Assembly (NCBI GenBank): GCA_003151955.1
Contig: PLZB01000061.1
Location: 1 to 64,000 of the forward strand
DNA from: Acidimicrobiaceae bacterium
GTDB lineage: Bacteria > Actinomycetota > Acidimicrobiia > Acidimicrobiales > UBA8190
Length of the DNA stretch: 64,000 nucleotides
Direction: 5' to 3'
The notes under the pieces are model-generated. The model was not told where the DNA came from. It made no database searches and saw only the letters and a list, made by a program, of their open reading frames with translations. The position numbers and the translations under genes are program-made. Below are positions 59,944-64,000 of the stretch, piece after piece. Every line of letters begins with the position of its first letter. Position 1 is the stretch's first letter.

Positions 59944-61200
59944 ATGAAAGTCAGGATCATGCGGGGCGCCCACGAGATCGGCGGCAGTTGTGTGGAGTTG
60001 GACGCCGGAGGAAGTCGGATCGTGCTGGACGTCGGCAAGCCGCTCTGGGCCGGTTGGAACGACACTGTCCCCCTGCCCCCAGTCCCTGGGCTGGCCGACG
60101 GCGATGACCCCTCCCTGGCCGGCGTGGTGATCTCGCATTCCCACTTCGACCACTACGGGCTCCTTCCTCAGGTTGACTCCCGCGTGCCGCTCTACATCGG
60201 CCGAGAAGCCGCCGCCGTGATCGGGGCTTCGGCCTTCTTCTCGCCAGCCGGTCTGCACCTCGACCCGACGGGATACCTCGTTGACCGGGAGCCCTTCCGG
60301 CTCGGGGCGTTCACCATCACCCCGTACCTCGTCGACCACAGCGCCTTCGACGCCTACGCCCTCCTCGTCGAGGGCGAAGGGCGCCATCTCTTCTACACCG
60401 GGGACATCCGGGGCCACGGGCGCAAGGCGTCGCTGTTCGATCGGCTGCTCGGGGATCCCCCTCGGCCGGTCGACGTCATGCTGTGCGAGGGCACCCACCT
60501 GCGACCCGCCGACGATGACCACGCCGACGAGCCGCCCCGCACGGAAGACGACGTGGAGCTGTCGCTGGCACAGCGGATGTCCGATGCCGATGGCGCCGTG
60601 GTCGTGGTCTCCTCCGCCCAGAACATCGACCGGCTGGTCACCGTCTACCGGGCCTGCAAGCGTGCCGGCCGAACCCTGGTCACCGATCTCTACACGGCGA
60701 CGGTCGCCCACAGCACGGGACGGGCCACCATTCCCCAGCCCGGGTTCCCGGGGTTCCAGGTCTACGTCCCGAACCGCCAGCGGGTCCTCGTCAAGGAGAG
60801 CGGTGAGTTCTCCCGGCTCGATCTGATCGATGGCTGCCGGGTCTTCCCCGAGGAGCTCGCCGCCGCTCCCGGCGCCTTCACCCTGCTGATGCCGTCCTCG
60901 GCCATCCCCGAGCTCGTTCGGTCGAAGGTTCTCGACGGCGGTGTGGTCGCATGGTCGCTCTGGCCCGGGTACCTGGAGGACGCCGGTGGCATGAGGCTGC
61001 CGGAGTCCCTCGAGCGTGAATGCATCCCGCTGGTGATCGACCATGTCTCCGGCCACGCCCCCGTGGCCGATCTTCAGCGTCTGGCCACCGCCCTCAACCC
61101 GGGCCGGCTCGTGCCCATCCACACCGAAGCGTCCGACCGTTACGGGGAGTTCTTCGACTCGGCCGAGATTCACGCCGACGGTGAATGGTGGGAGGTCTGA
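59944..61200 (+). CDS. Metallo-beta-lactamase-fold hydrolase, RNase J/beta-CASP-like
   Basis: A 418-residue protein. The zinc motif H-x-H-x-D-H is in VVISHSHFDHYGLLP, with further ligands in LVDHSAFDAYAL and YTGDIRGHG. The second part has ADGAVVVVSSAQNIDRLVTV and a late IDHVSGHAPVADLQRL, then LVPIHTEASDRYGEFF, the pattern of RNase J/beta-CASP nucleases, including the conserved His of their final motif. It may be an RNA- or DNA-processing enzyme. ATG at 59944. The AddB-like gene starts 62 bp downstream. Confidence 0.85.
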   Translation: MKVRIMRGAHEIGGSCVELDAGGSRIVLDVGKPLWAGWNDTVPLPPVPGLADGDDPSLAGVVISHSHFDHYGLLPQVDSRVPLYIGREAAAVIGASAFFSPAGLHLDPTGYLVDREPFRLGAFTITPYLVDHSAFDAYALLVEGEGRHLFYTGDIRGHGRKASLFDRLLGDPPRPVDVMLCEGTHLRPADDDHADEPPRTEDDVELSLAQRMSDADGAVVVVSSAQNIDRLVTVYRACKRAGRTLVTDLYTATVAHSTGRATIPQPGFPGFQVYVPNRQRVLVKESGEFSRLDLIDGCRVFPEELAAAPGAFTLLMPSSAIPELVRSKVLDGGVVAWSLWPGYLEDAGGMRLPESLERECIPLVIDHVSGHAPVADLQRLATALNPGRLVPIHTEASDRYGEFFDSAEIHADGEWWEV

Positions 61201-61262
61201 TCGCCGGGCTCGGTCCACCTGGACCGCGCATCCCCCCGAGAGCAACACACCCGACGCCTACG

Positions 61263-64000
61263 ATGCCGGCCGTGGCGATGAAGGTATCGATGGTTCCATT
61301 TGGACGCGACGCTGCACGTGCTCTCAGGGATGAGGTGGCGGCCCTCAAGGGGGACGACCCTCTCCGCCAGGTGACCGTCGTGGTCCCCCGGAACACAGTC
61401 GGGCTGGCCACCCGCCGTCTCCTGGCGTCGGGTGATCTCGGTCCCCCGCCCGGCCAGGAGCGGCTCGGGGTGCTGAACGTCCGCTTCAGCACCCTGCCTC
61501 AGCTGGTCGGCCAGATCGCCGGCGCCACTCTGTCGACCTCAGGCCGGCTTCCCGCCACCGCCGCCGTCGTCCATGCCGCCGTCCGCGCCGCCCTCCACGC
61601 TGATCCCGGGCCCCTGTTCGGCCCGGTGAAGGACCATCCGGCGACTGTGCGAACTTTGGCGAACGCCTACCGGGACCTGAGGGGCCTGACCCCGGCAGCA
61701 ACGACCTCACTGGCGGCCCAGAGCGAGCGCGCCAGCGAGGTCGTCCGGCTGGCCCGGGCCGTCGGGGAGCTACTCGCAGGCTGGTACGACGACATCGACC
61801 TGATCACCGCAGCCATCGCCATCGTCGGCGACGGCCCTGGCTCGGCTGGGGAACTCGCCGGACCCCTCGCGATCTACCTGCCTCTGCGTCTCTCCACCCT
61901 CGAGGAGCAGTTCCTGAAGGCCATGGCCGGTGTCGTCCCGGTGGTCCTACTGGTCGGCACCACCGGAGACGACCAGGCCGACCAGCCGAGCCGGGAGCTG
62001 GTGGGCAGGTTCTCCGACAGCGAGTTCACCCCGGAGCCCCCCCGGGAGAAAGTCCATGCCACGGCGGTGGCCAGTTGCCCCTCGGCTGACGTCGAAGTCC
62101 TGTGGGCCGTCCGAGGCCTGATGGCCCACCGGGACGCCGGGGTCGCCATGGAGCGGATGGCGATCGCCCACGCCGGCGTCGGGCCCTATCCCCGCCAAGT
62201 TCTCGAAACCCTGGCTCGCGCCGGTATCCCCTTCAACGGGACCGGCGTCCGGCCACTGTCTTCCACCATCGCCGGCCGGGCCCTGACAGGGATCTTCGAG
62301 ATCGTCGACCACGACTGGCGACGCGACGACGTCATGGCCTGGATGTCGAGCATCCCCCTCGTCCACGACGGCCGGGAGGTGCGGGCCACGGAGTGGGACC
62401 TGGTCTCGAGAGACGCCGGTGTCACCACGGGTCTGGACAACTGGCGCGAGCACCTGGGTTCCCATGCGGCGTCACGACGGGCAGACCTCGACCTGCTGGG
62501 CGACGAAGACGACGACACCGAATGGCGTCGGAATCGATACGCCCGGGCCATCGAGCGGACCGAGTCGCTCGCTGCCTTCCTGGAAGGCCTGGCCACCCGA
62601 TTCGACGCCCTCCCCGACAGCTGGGCCGGTTGGACAACCTGGTCCCGAGCCATCCTGAAGGACTACCTGGGCGGGCCGGCCGTCGGGGACACTGGCCGGC
62701 GGACGAACAGGAGGCCTTCCGGACGGTCGACGACATTCTCGAACGGCTCTCCTCGCTCGACGCCATCGATCGGGCTTCCGATCTGGCCGCCTTCCGATCG
62801 GTTCTCAACTCGGAGCTGGATGCCGCCTCGCCCCAGACGACGCGGTTCGGTCACGGGGTGCTAATTGGCCGGCCCGGTGATCTTCTCGGCCTCGACCTCG
62901 ACCTGATCTTCGTGCTCGGCATGACCGACGGCACCTTCCCGGCCCGGAGTGCCGACGACCCACTGCTGCCGGACCGGGAGCGACTGGCCTCCGACGCCGA
63001 CATCCGCCTGACAGCTGACCAGCCCGGTGAGTCCTACCGCGACTACCTGGCCGCCCTGGCGTCCGCCGGCGAGCGGATCGTGACCTTCGCCCGCGGAGAC
63101 CAGCGCCAGGGCCGGGAGCAGCGGCCCTCCCGGTGGTTGCTGGACTCGCTCCAGGCTCTGGGAGCCACCACCCAGGATGCCCAGGCCGACGGTGCAGCGA
63201 CCGAGGGCCAGCCGGCCTCGACGAGTCGCCTCTTCAGTAGCGATCTCGAACGGCTCCGACCCCTTCTGGCCTTCACCGTCATCCCGTCCTTCACCGCCGA
63301 GGTCCGGGCCGACGGCGAACCGATCTCTCCTGCCGACTGGGATCTGCGGAGCCTGCTCCGCTGGAAGGACGACCACGGCAGGATCGACGACCATTTCCTC
63401 GTCGGTGTCGACCACGTCCTCGGGCTCGGCGTCACGACGCGGACCGAGCGTCGGAGCAGCCGGTTCAGCCGATTCGACGGCAAGATCGACACCCTCGAGA
63501 TCCCGTCACCGACGGCTGGCACGGCCCAGTCCCCGACAGGCCTGGAGAGCTACGCCCGCTGTCCCCGCAGCTACCTCTTCGACAAGTTGCTCCGGATCAC
63601 GGTGCGGGAGAAGCCCGAGGACATCTGGCAGATCGAGGCCTCTGCCAAGGGAACGGTGATCCACGAGATCCTCGAGCGGTTCATCGGGGAGGAGGTCAGC
63701 CTGCCCCGGGCCGAGCGGATCCGGCCCCAGACACCCTGGTCGGCCGCCAAAGCAGAACGGATCCAGGACCTGGCCACCGAGGTCTTCACCAAGTACCAGC
63801 AGGCCGGCGTCACCGGACGGCCCCTGCTGTGGGCGCTCGACAAGGCGGCCATCCGCCGGGACCTGTCCCGCTTCCTGGTGGAGGACAACTCCTACCGATC
63901 GGCCAAGGGGGTGGTCCCGGAGGCGGTGGAGCTGGCCTTCGGACCCGGACCCGGACTCGAGGCCGAGGTCGTCGTCGATCTCGGCGGCGAACGGACGGTG
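61263..64000 (+). pseudogene. AddB/RecB-like nuclease gene with a frameshift (partial)
   Basis: A large gene broken by a single frameshift and open at the window end. The first frame, from ATG at 61263, reads VTVVVPRNTVGLATRRLL and later FSTLPQLVGQIAG, as in the helicase-like part of AddB-type nucleases without an obvious Walker A. Near 62687-62692 the frame shifts by one. The second frame continues EAFRTVDDILERLSSLDAID, FVLGMTDGTFPARSADD and RYLAALASAGERIV-like sequence to the end. The C-terminal nuclease part has CPRSYLFDKLL (a candidate Fe-S Cys and the start of the PD-(D/E)xK domain), HEILERFIGEE and EAEVVVDLGGERTV at the edge. An extra C after GAC would join the frames. Either it is inactive or the base is missing from the assembly. 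Confidence 0.75.

Noticed and set aside
34193-64000. A second copy of the tRNA-Ala 3' end marking the far attachment site
   Set aside because: No second TTCGAGTCCC-type match was seen by eye to the window end; absence is not proof.
1-64000. CRISPR arrays, rRNA genes, or conjugation (type IV secretion) genes
   Set aside because: No regularly spaced repeats, rRNA segments or VirB/TraG-like products were found.

Overview
The window is high-GC DNA (about 70 % by eye) from an actinomycete. The gene style suggests an environmental, Acidimicrobiia-like lineage: a secreted-protein plus Liv-type transporter operon next to TetR and flavin monooxygenase genes, repeat-rich secreted proteins, and a DUF3024 protein. 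This placement is inference from gene content; no rRNA or marker gene is present. Both ends cut through genes.

Left part (1-33 kb). At the edge sits a recombinase-in-trio (RIT) element: three tyrosine recombinase genes in a row, joined by 4-nt stop/start overlaps, with a cluster of inverted CTATGCCGAC repeats at its right end. It has cut a ferritin-like diiron gene at the codons for its iron-binding E-x-x-H motif, leaving a 3' fragment. A conventional chromosomal stretch follows: a HEAT-repeat protein, an aldo/keto reductase, a tyrosine phosphatase, a TauE/SafE exporter and a broken AAA ATPase gene. Next comes a TetR-controlled module: a secreted protein, a membrane-tethered substrate-binding protein and a four-domain fused branched-chain-type ABC transporter on one strand; a Baeyer-Villiger-type monooxygenase and a short-chain dehydrogenase on the other. 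TTGAAC-N-GTTCAA operators lie between the divergent units. After that come an SGNH hydrolase, HD-GYP and GGDEF signalling proteins, an aldehyde dehydrogenase, a PhzF isomerase, DUF429, a glycosyltransferase with an FAD oxidoreductase, a myo-inositol-oxygenase-like protein, a DUF2786 protein, a PIN toxin pair and a ribbon-helix-helix/DUF3024/HEAT operon.

Right part (33-64 kb). A Panacea-domain gene and a small partner are preceded by a perfect LexA-type SOS box. A tRNA-Ala(TGC) gene follows, then an excisionase and integrase, which mark the start of an integrated mobilizable island. The island carries AT-richer cargo (a GH43-like secreted protein with C-terminal repeats and a second repeat protein), a XhoI/PaeR7I-family restriction-modification pair, a MobF relaxase-helicase with a candidate oriT region, an ECF sigma factor with an anti-sigma-like membrane protein whose outer domain is a catalytically dead penicillin-binding domain, a HicAB pair, two paralogous HD-domain genes (one coupled to a divergent IspF), a NERD protein, an XRE regulator, a small alarmone hydrolase, a metallo-beta-lactamase-fold protein and the 5' part of an AddB/RecB-like nuclease gene with one frameshift. 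No type IV secretion genes and no second attachment site are visible, so the right boundary of the island is not fixed.

The best leads are the SOS-linked Panacea pair, the pseudo-penicillin-binding anti-sigma protein, the HD/IspF operon, the RIT insertion into a diiron gene and the ribbon-helix-helix/DUF3024/HEAT operon.
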